A stretch of 64,000 nt of DNA from Arthrobacter sp. YD4. GTDB taxonomy: Bacteria; Actinomycetota; Actinomycetes; Actinomycetales; Micrococcaceae. This document shows, piece after piece, positions 25,388 to 34,552 of the stretch (positions within the stretch are counted from its first letter, which is position 1; each line of letters opens with the position of its first letter). The stretch is from positions 1-64,000 of the forward strand of contig NZ_JAUHHD010000001.1 in NCBI RefSeq assembly GCF_030410515.1. The letters run 5' to 3'. Position numbers and translations under genes: made by a program. Below the pieces are notes generated by a model. That model was not told where the DNA came from. It saw only the letters and a list, made by a program, of their open reading frames with translations, and did no database searches.

Positions 25388-25455
25388 ATGAAGCCTCTAG
25401 TGAATAATTTCACAAGACGCCGAACGAATTCCCAGGAATGGAGTTACTGATCAGC

Positions 25456-25704
25456 ATGGATTGGCGTAACCGCGCAGCGTGCCTCGACAAGGACCCGGAG
25501 CTGTTCTTCCCGGTAGGAAACACCGGACCTGCCCTCCTGCAGATTGAGGAAGCCAAGAGCGTCTGCCGCCGCTGCCCGGTCGTGGACACCTGCCTGCAGT
25601 GGGCCTTGGAGTCCGGCCAGGACGCCGGCGTCTGGGGCGGCATGAGCGAGGACGAGCGCCGGGCCCTCAAGCGCCGCGCCGCCCGCGCCCGCCGCGCCTC
25701 CTAG
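25456..25704 (+). CDS. whiB1: WhiB1/WblE-type iron-sulfur transcription factor
   Basis: An 82-residue protein beginning MDWRNRAACLDKDPELFFPV, closely matching mycobacterial WhiB1. Four cysteines are present: one near the N-terminus and C-R-R-C plus a third five residues on, the [4Fe-4S] ligands. GVWGGMSEDERRALKRR is the G[V/I]WGG turn and the basic C-terminal DNA-binding tail. WhiB1 is an essential nitric-oxide-sensitive regulator in mycobacteria that works with the primary sigma factor. ATG 25456 fits the family; ATG 25438 would add six residues. A strong convergent terminator follows. Confidence 0.93.
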   Translation: MDWRNRAACLDKDPELFFPVGNTGPALLQIEEAKSVCRRCPVVDTCLQWALESGQDAGVWGGMSEDERRALKRRAARARRAS

Positions 25705-25740
25705 CTTGCCGGCCGGGCTCCCCCGGCACACAAAAGCACA

Positions 25741-25776
25741 ACGGAAGCCCCGGACCATTCGGTCCGGGGCTTCCGT
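25741..25776. terminator. Strong bidirectional terminator between whiB1 and pdtaS
   Basis: A perfect 16-bp stem (25741-25756 with 25761-25776) around the tetraloop ATTC. It is flanked by A-rich sequence on the left and CGTTGT on the right, and sits between two convergent genes. Confidence 0.85.
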
Positions 25777-25792
25777 CGTTGTCAGCTGAGAA

Positions 25793-27262
25793 TCACCGCG
25801 AAGCCAGGCTTAGGACCACCTGCACGGCGGTGCCCCCGCCCTCGCGCGGTTTCCACTGGATGCTGCCGCCCAGCTCGGACGTCACGAGGGTACGGACAAT
25901 CTGCAGTCCCAGCCCCTCGGTGTAGGACCCGGCAGGCAGCCCGACGCCGTCGTCCGCCACCGTCACGGTCAGCAGCTCATCGCCGTCCTCGCTCTCCGAG
26001 CGGTCCGCGAGCAGCCACACCGTGCCGGCCCGGCCCTCGAGCCCGTGCTCGACGGCGTTGGTGACCAGTTCGTTGATGACCAGGGCCAGCGGGGTCGCGA
26101 AGTCGCTCGGCAGCTCGCCGAACATGCCGGAGCGCTGGGTGCTCACCTGCTGGGACGGCGATGCGACCTCGGCCGATAGACGGAACTGCCGGCCGATGAG
26201 CTCGTCGAAGTCCACGCTCTGGGTCAGGCCCTGCGACAGCGTCTCATGCACCAGGGCGATCGTGGCCACCCGTCGCATCGCCTGTTCCAGGCCCTGCTTG
26301 GCCTCGTCACTGACCATTCGGCGCGACTGCATCCGCAGCAGCGCCGCCACGGTCTGAAGGTTGTTCTTCACCCGGTGGTGGATCTCGCGGATGGTGGCGT
26401 CCTTGGTGACGAGCTCCATCTCCCGCCGGCGAAGCTCTGAGACGTCGCGGCAGAGCACCAAGGCGCCGAACCGCTGCTGCTCATCCCGCAGCGGGATCGC
26501 ACGCAGGGACAGGCTGACACCCCGGGATTCGATCTCGCTCCGCCACGGCATCCGGCCGGTGACCACGAGCGGTAGCGTCTCGTCCACCATCCGACGGTCC
26601 TTGAGCAGCCCGGCGGTGACCTCGGCCAGGGAACGTCCCTCCAGGGATTCCCCGTCGCCGAGCCGGCGGAACGCCGAGACCCCGTTGGGGCTGGCGTACT
26701 GCACGATCCCCTCGGCATCCAGCCGGATCAGGCCGTCGCCGACTCGCGGCGCACCGCGCCGGGATCCGGTTGGCGAGGCGAAGTCCGGCCAGAGGCCGAG
26801 CGTGCCCATCCGCAGCAGGTCGTAGGCGCACTGCCGGTAGGTCAACTCAAGCCGGGACGGCATCCGCGAGCTGGACAAGTCCATGTGCGAGGTGACCACC
26901 GCGAGCGTCCGGCCGTTGCGCACCATCGGCACGGCCTCCACCCGCATCGCCATGTCGCTGCTCCAGTTGGTCTCATTGGAACGCTCAATGACGCGGCTTT
27001 CCCAGGCCTTGTCGACCAGGCGTTTCAGGTCCGAGCGGATGCCCTCCCCCACGAAGTCGGTGTGGAACACCGTGTGCGAGGTGGAGGGCCGCACGTGCGC
27101 CAGCGCCACGTACCCCAGTTCGGGGTGTGGGAACCACAGCGCCAGGTCGGCGAAGGCCAGGTCGGCGACCATCTGCCAGTCCCCCACGAGCAGATGAAGC
27201 CACTCGGCGTCCCCCGGCCCGAAATCAGCGTGTTCCCTGATGGGGTCGGTAAAGATTGCCAC
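25793..27262 (-). CDS. pdtaS: PdtaS-type sensor histidine kinase
   Basis: A 489-residue soluble kinase. The N-terminus resembles the PdtaS GAF-like sensor domain (to about 150), followed by a PAS-like region (about 175-290), a HisKA_2 dimerisation domain with the phospho-acceptor in REIHHRVKNNLQTVAALL, and an HATPase domain with VINELVTNAVEHG, ADDGVGLP and GLGLQIV. There are no membrane segments. PdtaS phosphorylates PdtaR, an ANTAR RNA-binding antiterminator; the partner gene is not in this window. The GTG start has GGAGG four to five bases upstream. It is separated from gdh by 36 bases and probably has its own message. Confidence 0.9.
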   Translation of the reverse strand: MAIFTDPIREHADFGPGDAEWLHLLVGDWQMVADLAFADLALWFPHPELGYVALAHVRPSTSHTVFHTDFVGEGIRSDLKRLVDKAWESRVIERSNETNWSSDMAMRVEAVPMVRNGRTLAVVTSHMDLSSSRMPSRLELTYRQCAYDLLRMGTLGLWPDFASPTGSRRGAPRVGDGLIRLDAEGIVQYASPNGVSAFRRLGDGESLEGRSLAEVTAGLLKDRRMVDETLPLVVTGRMPWRSEIESRGVSLSLRAIPLRDEQQRFGALVLCRDVSELRRREMELVTKDATIREIHHRVKNNLQTVAALLRMQSRRMVSDEAKQGLEQAMRRVATIALVHETLSQGLTQSVDFDELIGRQFRLSAEVASPSQQVSTQRSGMFGELPSDFATPLALVINELVTNAVEHGLEGRAGTVWLLADRSESEDGDELLTVTVADDGVGLPAGSYTEGLGLQIVRTLVTSELGGSIQWKPREGGGTAVQVVLSLASR

Positions 27263-27298
27263 AGCACCTCCATTTGCGACGCGGGGACCGGCAGGATC

Positions 27299-30200
27299 CT
27301 AGCGTCGAACGATTGACCTCAAGAGCCTCAATGCTACCGACAGCGACGCCATGTCATCGGCCTCGAGCGCGTTGACCTCGTCAAACATGCTCTTGGCCCG
27401 CTCGAGTTGCTCGACGTTCTTGCTCTCCCACGCCACGAGGCGTTCCTCAGCCGGCATCTCGGCCGGCGTCGCCTCAAGGACAGCGGTCGTCATGTCCGAC
27501 ACCGTCGAGTAGAGGTCGTCGCGGAGGGCCGCACGGGCCAGCGCCTGCCACCGGTCCCTGCGCGGAAGCTTGGTGATCCGCTCGAGCAGGGAGTCCGCGT
27601 GGAACCGGTCGAAGACCGTGTAGTACACATGCGCGATGTTCTCCACCGGTTCCGGGCTGGCGTGCACGATCTTGGCGATGTCCAGCAGCACAAAGCTCTC
27701 GAACAGCTCCGCCCAGCGGTGGGCCAGGTCCTCCGGAAGCTCCCAGCCGCGGGCCTTCTCCAGCCACTGCTGCACCCGCTCGCGGTCACCGCCGCGCAGG
27801 TACTCCAGCAGCCGGGCACGCATCGGATCCAGCAGCGGCTTGAAGTCGGCGACGATCTCCTCGATCGGCCGCGCAGCATTGCCCTGGCTGAGGACCCAGC
27901 GCACGGCCCGGTCCAGGAGCCGGCGGATGTCCAGGTGAACGGTGCTCCAGTGTTCGGTCGGGAACGACGCCGGCAGTTCGTTAAGCTCGCCGACCATGAC
28001 GTCGAGTTCGTAGACCTCGCGCAGTGCGACGAAGGCCTTGGCGACCGCTGCTTCCGTGGCCGAGGTTTCCTCCATGGCCCGGAACGCAAAGGTGATGCCG
28101 CCCATGTTGATCATGTCGTTGGCGACGACGGTCGCGATGATCTCCCGGCGCAGCGGGTGGGTGTCCAGCTCGGCGTCGAACCGTTCGCGCAGCTGCTTCG
28201 GGAAGTAGGAACGCAGCGTCCGGCGGAACCACGGGTCCTCGGCGAGGTTGCTCTCCCGCAGTGCCGTGGCGAGCTCGATCTTGGCGTAGGCGGCCAGCAC
28301 GGAAAGTTCCGGGGAGGTCAGGCCCTGGCCCTGGTCCAGGCGTTCGCGGAGCGTGGCGGTGGTGGGCAGGGCCTCCAGGTCACGCTTCAGGTCCGCCGAC
28401 TTCTCCAGCCAGTCCATCAGCCGCTCGTAGCTGGGGCTCCATTCGGCCACGCGCATCCGGTCGTTGAGCAGCAGGATGTTCTGGTCGATGTTGTCCTCGA
28501 GCACCAGGCGGCCGACCTCGTCGGTCATCGAGCCGAGGAACTCGGCCCGCTCTTCCGGGTCGAGCTTGCCCGCGGCCACCATCCGGTCGACGAAGATCTT
28601 GATGTTGACCTCGTGGTCGGAGCAGTCAACGCCTGCGGAGTTGTCGATCGCATCGGTGTTCAGGATGACGCCCTGCAGGGCCGCCTCGATCCGGCCCCGC
28701 TGGGTCATGCCGAGGTTGCCGCCCTCGCCGACCACCTTCACGCGCAGCTCTCGGCCGTCGACCCGGATGGAGTCGTTGGCCTTGTCGCCGACTTCGGCGT
28801 TGGTTTCGGTGCTGGCCTTGACGTAGGTGCCGATGCCGCCGTTGTAGAGCAGGTCGGCGGGCGCCAGCAGGATGGCCCGGAGCAGTTCCGGCGGGCTGAG
28901 CCGGGTGGTGCCCTCCGGCAACCCCAGGGCCGCGCGGACCTGCGGGGAGACGGGGATGGACTTGGCCTGGCGCGGGTAGACCCCGCCGCCCTCGCTGATC
29001 AGCGACTTGTTGTAGTCGTCCCACGAGGAGCGGGGCAGGTCGAAGAGCCGCTGCCTTTCCTCGAAGGAGGACGCCTCGTCGGGGTTCGGGTCGAGGAAGA
29101 TGTGCCGGTGGTCGAACGCGGCGAGCAGGCGGATGTGCTTGGAGAGCAGCATGCCGTTGCCGAAGACGTCGCCGGACATGTCGCCGACGCCGACGACGGT
29201 GAACGGCTCGGACTGGGTGTCGAGGTCCAGCTCGCTGAAGTGGCGCTTGACCGATTCCCAGGCGCCGCGGGCGGTGATGCCCATGGCCTTGTGGTCGTAG
29301 CCCACCGAGCCGCCGGAGGCGAAGGCGTCGCCGAGCCAGAAGCCGTACTCGGCGGCGAGGCCGTTGGCGATGTCGGAGAAGGACGCGGTGCCCTTGTCCG
29401 CCGCGACGACAAGGTAGGAGTCGTCGCCGTCGTGCCGGACGACGTCGGCCGGCGGCACCAGGGCCTCACCCTCGGGCGAGGTCACGACGTTGTCGGTGAT
29501 GTCGAGCAGGCCGCGGATGAATGTCTTGTAGCTCTCGATCCCCTCGGCCATCCAGGCGCCGCGGTCGGCGGCCGGATCCGGGAGCTGCTTCGCGTAGAAA
29601 CCGCCCTTGGCGCCGGTGGGCACGATAACGGCGTTCTTGACCGTCTGCGCCTTGACCAGGCCCAGGATCTCGGTGCGGAAGTCCTCGCGGCGGTCGGACC
29701 AGCGCAGGCCGCCGCGGGCGACCTTGCCGAACCGCAGGTGGACGCCCTCGACGCGGGGCGAGTACACCCAGATCTCGAACATCGGGCGCGGGAACGGCAG
29801 TCCGTCGATCCCGGCCGGGTCCAGCTTGAAGCTGACGTGGGTCTTGTTTTGGTAGAAGTTGGTCCGCAGCGTGGCCTGGATCAGGTTGGTGAAGGTGCGG
29901 AGCACGCGGTCGGCGTCGAGGGTGGCGACCTGTTCGATCGCCGCGTCGAGCGTGGCGCGGACCTCGGCCTGACGGGCCTCACGGTCGCCGTCGTTTACGG
30001 CCGGATCGAACCGGGCGGCGAAGAGGGCGTTCAGGCCGCGGGCGACTTCCGGGTTGGCCAGGAGGGTGTCGGCCATGAACTCGAAGGAGTTGGTATTGCC
30101 CATCTGGCGCATGTACTTGGCGTAGGCGCGCAGCACCACGACCTGGCGGGGGTGCATTCCCTCGCGGAGCACCAGCCGGTCGAAGCTGTCCGATTCGACG

Positions 30201-32164
30201 GCGCCGGAGACGGCGGCGCCGAAGGATTCCGCGAGCAGGGTGCCCGTGGTGACCGGGTCGACGCCGGCCGGGTATTTCAGGCCGAGGTCGTAGAGGAAGA
30301 AGTCGCGGTGGTCCGCGGTCTCGATTTCGAAGGGGCGTTCGTCCAGGACCTCGAGGCCGAGGTTGTGGAAGAACGGCAGGATCTGGCTGAGGCTCTTGGG
30401 CTCGAGCATGTACAGCTTGACGCGGGCGTCCTCCTCCAGGATTGCTCCGGCGCCCTCGGGCAGGTACACGTGGACGCCTGGCTGCTCCGCGGCGTGGCCG
30501 CCCTCGCGTTCGGCGGCGGCACCGTACTTCTCGAACCGGGCGATGTCCTCGAGCGCGTCCTCGACCTCGTAGTCGACCCGGTAACTGGCCGGGAAGGCCT
30601 CGGCCCAGACCGCGGCGAGTTCCTTGGAACCGTTGCCGCCGTCGGCCTCGGCGCGGGCGCGGAGGACCTCGGAGATACCCTCGCTCCAGGACCGGGCTGC
30701 GAGGACCAGCCGCTTCTCCAGTTCCTCGGTGTTCACGTTGGCGGTGTCGGCGTCCTTGGGGAGCCGGATCCGGAAGAACAGCCGCGCCAGTGCCGACTCG
30801 GTCATCCGGGCCTCATAGTCGATGGAGACGGCGTCGAAGGTTTCGCGCAGTTCCTTCTCGATCCGCAGGCGGACGTTGGTGGTGTACCGGTCGCGGGGCA
30901 GGTAGACCAGCGCCGACATGAAGCGGCCGTAGACGTCCGGGCGGAGGAACAACCGCGTCCGGCGGCGCTCCTGCAGCCGCTGGATACCGGTGGCGATGGC
31001 GGCGAGGTCCGGGATCTCGATCTGGAAGAGCTCGTCGCGCGGGTAGGTCTCGAGGATGCCGAGCAGGTCCTTGCCGGAGTGCGAGTCCGGCGGGAAGCCG
31101 GCGTCGCGCAGGACGGCGTCGACCTTTTCCCGCACCACCGGGATGTCGCGGACGGAGCCCGCGTAGGCTGTGGTGGCGAACAAGCCGATGAAGCGGCGTT
31201 CGCCGTCAACGTTGCCGGCGGCGTCGAAGCTCTTGACGCCGATGTAGTCCAGGTAGGCGGACCGGTGCACGGTGGAGCGGGAGTTGGCCTTGGTGATGAC
31301 CAGGGCGCTCTTCTCGCGGGCCTTCTTGCGGCCGGTTTCGGTCAGGTGCTGGATCTGGTGGCGGGTGTCGCTGCTGTCGCGCAGCAGCCCGAGGCCGCTC
31401 TCCTCGCGCAGTTCGAGGACGTCCTCGCCGGATTCGTTCCGCAGGTCGTATTCGCGGTAGCCCAGGAAGGTGAAGTTGCCGTCGTCGAGCCAGCGCAGGA
31501 GTTCCTGCGCCTGCCGCAGGCCGGCCACGTCGGCGGCATTGGTGACCTTTTCGAGGCCGTCGGAGACCTCGTGGGCCTTGTTGCGCATCTTCGGCCAGTC
31601 CTCGACGGCGGCGCGCACGTCGCCGAGCACCCGGTTCAGGCCCTCAATCAGTTCCGCCCGGCGGGCGTCGTCGACGCGGTCGATTTCGACGGCGATCCAG
31701 GATTCCATGTGGGAGGCGTTGTCGCCCTGGGCGATGAGGTGCGAGAGGTTGGGCATCGCGGCCGTGTCGCCGCTGGAGATGCCGAGGTGGGAGGGGACCC
31801 GTGCCACCTTGACCAGCCGTCCGGTTTCCCGGTTGCGGGTGACGACGAAGAGCGGGTGCATCACCAGGTGGATCGGGGACTTCTGCCGGACCAGTTCGGC
31901 GTTGACCGAGTCGACGAGGAAGGGCATGTCGTCGGTGACGATGTAGACGACGCTGGCATCCGCCTCATCGATGATCTCGATGTTGGCGTGGCCGGGCTGC
32001 CGGGCGCCGGCGGTCCGCAGGTGGGCCTGCGCGCGGGCCGAGAGCGTTTCCTGGCCGTAGCCCTTGGCATCCTCCTCGGCGAGGTGCTCATAGTAGTCCG
32101 CGAAGAACCTCTCATCGGCTCCGATCGAAACGGGTTGATCCTCCACGCTGGACCCAGACGACAT
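27299..32164 (-). CDS. gdh: NAD-specific glutamate dehydrogenase, 180-kDa class
   Basis: A 1621-residue enzyme deaminating glutamate to 2-oxoglutarate with NAD. The long N-terminal region (about 700 residues) contains regulatory ACT-like segments. The catalytic core holds LRWSDRREDFRTE, VPTGAKGGFYAKQ with the active lysine, and the Rossmann motif VVGVGDMSGDVFGNGML. A helical C-terminal domain follows. Length and order match the L_180 class known from Streptomyces clavuligerus and mycobacteria, where GarA (an FHA protein) inhibits it. ATG 32164 is nine bases after GGAGGC, a better start than TTG 32170. The strand opposite is also open for about 4.8 kb, an artefact of high GC. Confidence 0.95.
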   Translation of the reverse strand: MSSGSSVEDQPVSIGADERFFADYYEHLAEEDAKGYGQETLSARAQAHLRTAGARQPGHANIEIIDEADASVVYIVTDDMPFLVDSVNAELVRQKSPIHLVMHPLFVVTRNRETGRLVKVARVPSHLGISSGDTAAMPNLSHLIAQGDNASHMESWIAVEIDRVDDARRAELIEGLNRVLGDVRAAVEDWPKMRNKAHEVSDGLEKVTNAADVAGLRQAQELLRWLDDGNFTFLGYREYDLRNESGEDVLELREESGLGLLRDSSDTRHQIQHLTETGRKKAREKSALVITKANSRSTVHRSAYLDYIGVKSFDAAGNVDGERRFIGLFATTAYAGSVRDIPVVREKVDAVLRDAGFPPDSHSGKDLLGILETYPRDELFQIEIPDLAAIATGIQRLQERRRTRLFLRPDVYGRFMSALVYLPRDRYTTNVRLRIEKELRETFDAVSIDYEARMTESALARLFFRIRLPKDADTANVNTEELEKRLVLAARSWSEGISEVLRARAEADGGNGSKELAAVWAEAFPASYRVDYEVEDALEDIARFEKYGAAAEREGGHAAEQPGVHVYLPEGAGAILEEDARVKLYMLEPKSLSQILPFFHNLGLEVLDERPFEIETADHRDFFLYDLGLKYPAGVDPVTTGTLLAESFGAAVSGAVESDSFDRLVLREGMHPRQVVVLRAYAKYMRQMGNTNSFEFMADTLLANPEVARGLNALFAARFDPAVNDGDREARQAEVRATLDAAIEQVATLDADRVLRTFTNLIQATLRTNFYQNKTHVSFKLDPAGIDGLPFPRPMFEIWVYSPRVEGVHLRFGKVARGGLRWSDRREDFRTEILGLVKAQTVKNAVIVPTGAKGGFYAKQLPDPAADRGAWMAEGIESYKTFIRGLLDITDNVVTSPEGEALVPPADVVRHDGDDSYLVVAADKGTASFSDIANGLAAEYGFWLGDAFASGGSVGYDHKAMGITARGAWESVKRHFSELDLDTQSEPFTVVGVGDMSGDVFGNGMLLSKHIRLLAAFDHRHIFLDPNPDEASSFEERQRLFDLPRSSWDDYNKSLISEGGGVYPRQAKSIPVSPQVRAALGLPEGTTRLSPPELLRAILLAPADLLYNGGIGTYVKASTETNAEVGDKANDSIRVDGRELRVKVVGEGGNLGMTQRGRIEAALQGVILNTDAIDNSAGVDCSDHEVNIKIFVDRMVAAGKLDPEERAEFLGSMTDEVGRLVLEDNIDQNILLLNDRMRVAEWSPSYERLMDWLEKSADLKRDLEALPTTATLRERLDQGQGLTSPELSVLAAYAKIELATALRESNLAEDPWFRRTLRSYFPKQLRERFDAELDTHPLRREIIATVVANDMINMGGITFAFRAMEETSATEAAVAKAFVALREVYELDVMVGELNELPASFPTEHWSTVHLDIRRLLDRAVRWVLSQGNAARPIEEIVADFKPLLDPMRARLLEYLRGGDRERVQQWLEKARGWELPEDLAHRWAELFESFVLLDIAKIVHASPEPVENIAHVYYTVFDRFHADSLLERITKLPRRDRWQALARAALRDDLYSTVSDMTTAVLEATPAEMPAEERLVAWESKNVEQLERAKSMFDEVNALEADDMASLSVALRLLRSIVRR

Positions 32165-32223
32165 CGACAAACGCCTCCATTAAGAAAGTTCGCGGCCGCA
32201 CCGTTGCAGCCCTCATCAGGAGC

Positions 32224-33540
32224 CTAGTCTTTAGCCCACCGGCTTGCTGTGGAAGAAAAGACAGAGCTTTTCGTTTTTTGCTGGGCAGGTGCACAAACCA
32301 AGTGCGCGATGGCCCTGCGGAGAGGCGAGTCGGGGGCCGTTTCGTGCAACAGCGAGCCGGCCAGCAGGGCGGCGTCGCACGCCGCGGCGTCGGAGGGCAG
32401 GAAGGCAGTTACGGGTGCCGCTGGCCCATAGCGGGCCCACGCCTCCTTCAGTTGCCGCTCCGGTGCCCGGCCGACGGCGGCGGGGCGGACTTTGTTGAGG
32501 ACGACCCGCGGCATCGCCTCGGGTACGGCGGCCGAGAGCTCCGCCAGGCCGCGGACCAGCCTCGGAACACCGACGGGGTCTGCGGAGCCGACGGCGTAGA
32601 CGGTGTCGGCCAGCTGAAGGCTGCGCAGGGTGGCGGCGTTGCGGCGCGGTGCCATCGAGTCGAAGCTCAGCTCCTCGTCGGCCTCGAGGCAGAACCCGGT
32701 GTCGATGACCGTGACATCGGCGATCTCGCGCACGCGGCTGTACACCAGGGCCAGGGCCGCGGCGCGGAGTTCGGTCCAGCGGTCCGCGCGGGTGATCCCA
32801 GTGAGGACCCGGAAGCTGCCCGCCTTCGTGGCCACCGGCAGGGCCAGACGGAGGAGGGCATCCGCATCGAGGGAACCCTGGTCCGCGAGACGGCAGGCCT
32901 GGGCGAGGCCGGCCGCCTCGTCGAGCAGGCCCAGCGCCGCGGCGACGCTGGCCCCGTAGCTGTCGGCATCGACCAGCAGGACCGACCGGCCGTCCGCCGC
33001 CAGTTCGCCTGCCATGTTGACCGCGAGCGTGGTCCTCCCGGGTGCCCCCGCCGGCCCCCAGACTGCGATGATCTCTCCCGTGCCCGGCTGCGTCCCGGAG
33101 GGCTCCCCGCCGTCGGAACCTGGCACCTGCCCTGGGGTACGCGGCGCGGCGGCGCCGGTAAAGGCGTCACTGCCGGCCTCCGGCGCGGCCGCGGAGAGCC
33201 CTGCCACCGCGGCGGCGATGACCGCCGCGAGTTCTTCGGCCGCCACATCGGTGGGACGCGCCGTCACGCCGATGCCGCGCAGCCGCGCCGCCTCGTCCGG
33301 GCTGTCGGTCAGGGCGACGACGGCGACCCCCACGGCGGAGAGCCGGTCCACCAGCGAGGCTGTGAGCTCCCCCGCCTCCCCGGCGACGACGGCGGCCCGG
33401 GCCAGGCCGCTCTGGCAGGCGGCGAGGAGTTCGGCCAGTTCCTCGCAGCGCCGGACCACCGAGACGGGGCCGTGGAGCCGCTCCAGGCTGCCGACCAGGG
33501 GTTCGGTGCCCTGCCCGACCGTGACGACGGGAATGCTCAT
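32224..33540 (-). CDS. MinD/CpaE-like P-loop ATPase with substituted P-loop lysine
   Basis: A 438-residue protein. Residues 1-115 look like a receiver-type or CpaE-like N-terminal domain without an obvious phospho-acceptor. A Pro/Gly-rich linker follows to about 154, then a SIMIBI domain with IIAVWGPAGAPGRTTLAVN, the Walker A' region SVLLVDADSYGAS and VTVIDTGF. In MinD/ParA the deviant Walker A is KGGxGKT; here the leading Lys is absent and the second is Arg (GRTT). It starts in an ATGA overlap with the SAF-domain gene, so the two are coupled. TadZ/CpaE proteins localise Flp pilus machines, but no pilus ATPase or pilin gene is seen. Confidence 0.75.
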   Translation of the reverse strand: MSIPVVTVGQGTEPLVGSLERLHGPVSVVRRCEELAELLAACQSGLARAAVVAGEAGELTASLVDRLSAVGVAVVALTDSPDEAARLRGIGVTARPTDVAAEELAAVIAAAVAGLSAAAPEAGSDAFTGAAAPRTPGQVPGSDGGEPSGTQPGTGEIIAVWGPAGAPGRTTLAVNMAGELAADGRSVLLVDADSYGASVAAALGLLDEAAGLAQACRLADQGSLDADALLRLALPVATKAGSFRVLTGITRADRWTELRAAALALVYSRVREIADVTVIDTGFCLEADEELSFDSMAPRRNAATLRSLQLADTVYAVGSADPVGVPRLVRGLAELSAAVPEAMPRVVLNKVRPAAVGRAPERQLKEAWARYGPAAPVTAFLPSDAAACDAALLAGSLLHETAPDSPLRRAIAHLVCAPAQQKTKSSVFSSTASRWAKD

Positions 33541-34178
33541 TGGCCGGTTCCGCCCAGATTCCACACCACCGAAATCCTGGCCTTGTTGGCCTGGGCGCCC
33601 AGCAGCTTGGGCATCTGGCCGTCAGGGACCAGCACCATGACGACGGTGGAGCGCTGCGCGCCGAGGGCGTTGCTGCCCGGGGTCAGTTGCGCGATCTCGG
33701 CCCCGCGGAGCAGCAGGGCGGGCTCACTGAAGCCGTTGCGGTTGTCCGGCAGGGCGACCCACACGTCGACTCGGGAGCCGGCCACGGCCTGCGGCGGCAG
33801 GGCCTCGTCCACGGTGACGGCCACGGGTTTGCGGGCCAGCGCATCGGGCTGGCCGAAGCTCTCCCGCGGCAACAGCTGGTCCTTGCCGATCCGCTGGATG
33901 GCGACCAGGCCCTCGGCGAGTCCCGCCTCGGGGGTCAGGTAGTTCCCCTCGACGTCTCCGAGGCGGACGTTGACCCGGTGCAGCTTCTCCGGCGTCAGCT
34001 TCTCCCCGACGGCGATCGGCTCGCTGGCCGCGAAGGCCTCGGTGGTCCGGTCCGCGGCGGCGACCAGCGATACCACCCCGGCCGTTGACGCCAGCACGAG
34101 CAGGACGCCGACCAGCAGCCTCGGGTCTTTCCACGACGGCTTCTTCAGCCTGGCCCCGCCGCTCTCTGTCACCGCCAT
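33537..34178 (-). CDS. SAF-domain membrane-anchored protein (CpaB/RcpC-like)
   Basis: A 213-residue protein with one N-terminal membrane segment (LLVGVLLVLASTAGVVSLV) and an outside domain. A SAF domain is marked by EPIAVGEKLTPEKL and LVAIQRIGKDQLLPRESF, then an RcpC-like region AVAGSRVDVWVALPD. CpaB/RcpC proteins are periplasmic parts of Flp/Tad pili; SAF domains also occur in antifreeze and flagellar P-ring proteins. I chose ATG 34178, which has GGGGGAA eight bases upstream; ATG 34193 has no ribosome binding site. It is divergent from the HTH gene. Confidence 0.7.
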   Translation of the reverse strand: MAVTESGGARLKKPSWKDPRLLVGVLLVLASTAGVVSLVAAADRTTEAFAASEPIAVGEKLTPEKLHRVNVRLGDVEGNYLTPEAGLAEGLVAIQRIGKDQLLPRESFGQPDALARKPVAVTVDEALPPQAVAGSRVDVWVALPDNRNGFSEPALLLRGAEIAQLTPGSNALGAQRSTVVMVLVPDGQMPKLLGAQANKARISVVWNLGGTGQ

Positions 34179-34313
34179 GCGCAGTTCCCCCATCTGTGCG
34201 TCCGCGCCGCCGGCGCCGGTTTCCCCATTGTCACGAATTGTGGGCGCTGCGGGAAGACCGGGAACCCGGGAACTGCAAAGTGTGGATAACCGCATCAATG
34301 TCGACGCCCGGTG

Positions 34314-34319
34314 GCAAAA
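34314..34319 (+). promoter_or_regulatory. Candidate -10 for leaderless HTH gene
   Basis: CAAAAT ends seven bases before ATG 34327, so transcription could begin at the start codon. There is no good -35 and GGGAG lies too close to act as a normal ribosome binding site. Confidence 0.22.
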
Positions 34320-34326
34320 TGGGAGC

Positions 34327-34542
34327 ATGCCCCGATTCCTCACCCTCGCGGATGTCGCCGAACAGCTGCAGATCAACTCCCCCGCCGCCTACGCGCTGGT
34401 GCGGAGCGGTCAGCTCAAGGCCATCCAGGTCGGCGGCCGCGGGCAGTGGCGGGTGGAGGAAGCCATGCTGGAGCAGTACATCCAGGAGCGGTACGCCGAG
34501 GCCAGCCGGATGATCGAGGAAGCCAAGGCCAAGGGCTCCTGA
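34327..34542 (+). CDS. Small excisionase-type helix-turn-helix protein
   Basis: A 71-residue MerR-like winged HTH of the excisionase family: LTLADVAEQLQINSPAAYAL, then LVRSGQLKAIQVGGRGQWRV, where the wing follows the recognition helix, and a basic/acidic C-terminal helix (YAEASRMIEEAKAKG). Despite the name, proteins of this form are common, conserved actinobacterial chromosomal genes, and no integrase is nearby. It probably binds DNA in the adjoining divergent promoter. The longer open frame from 33970 is antisense to the SAF gene and was rejected. Its stop is ten bases from the convergent neighbour. Confidence 0.75.
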   Translation: MPRFLTLADVAEQLQINSPAAYALVRSGQLKAIQVGGRGQWRVEEAMLEQYIQERYAEASRMIEEAKAKGS

Positions 34543-34552
34543 TCCCGTCGAC

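Noticed and set aside
27407..32227. Open frame of about 1600 codons on the plus strand opposite gdh
   Set aside because: It mirrors the gdh gene; high-GC third-position bias keeps the antisense frame open, and the translation is a low-complexity Val/Gly/Asp-rich string with no domain.
33970..34326. Long upstream extension of the HTH gene
   Set aside because: It runs antisense over the SAF-domain gene and the family starts at ATG 34327.
34327..34542. Excisionase of a mobile element
   Set aside because: No integrase or attachment repeat nearby; this HTH form is a normal chromosomal gene in Actinobacteria.
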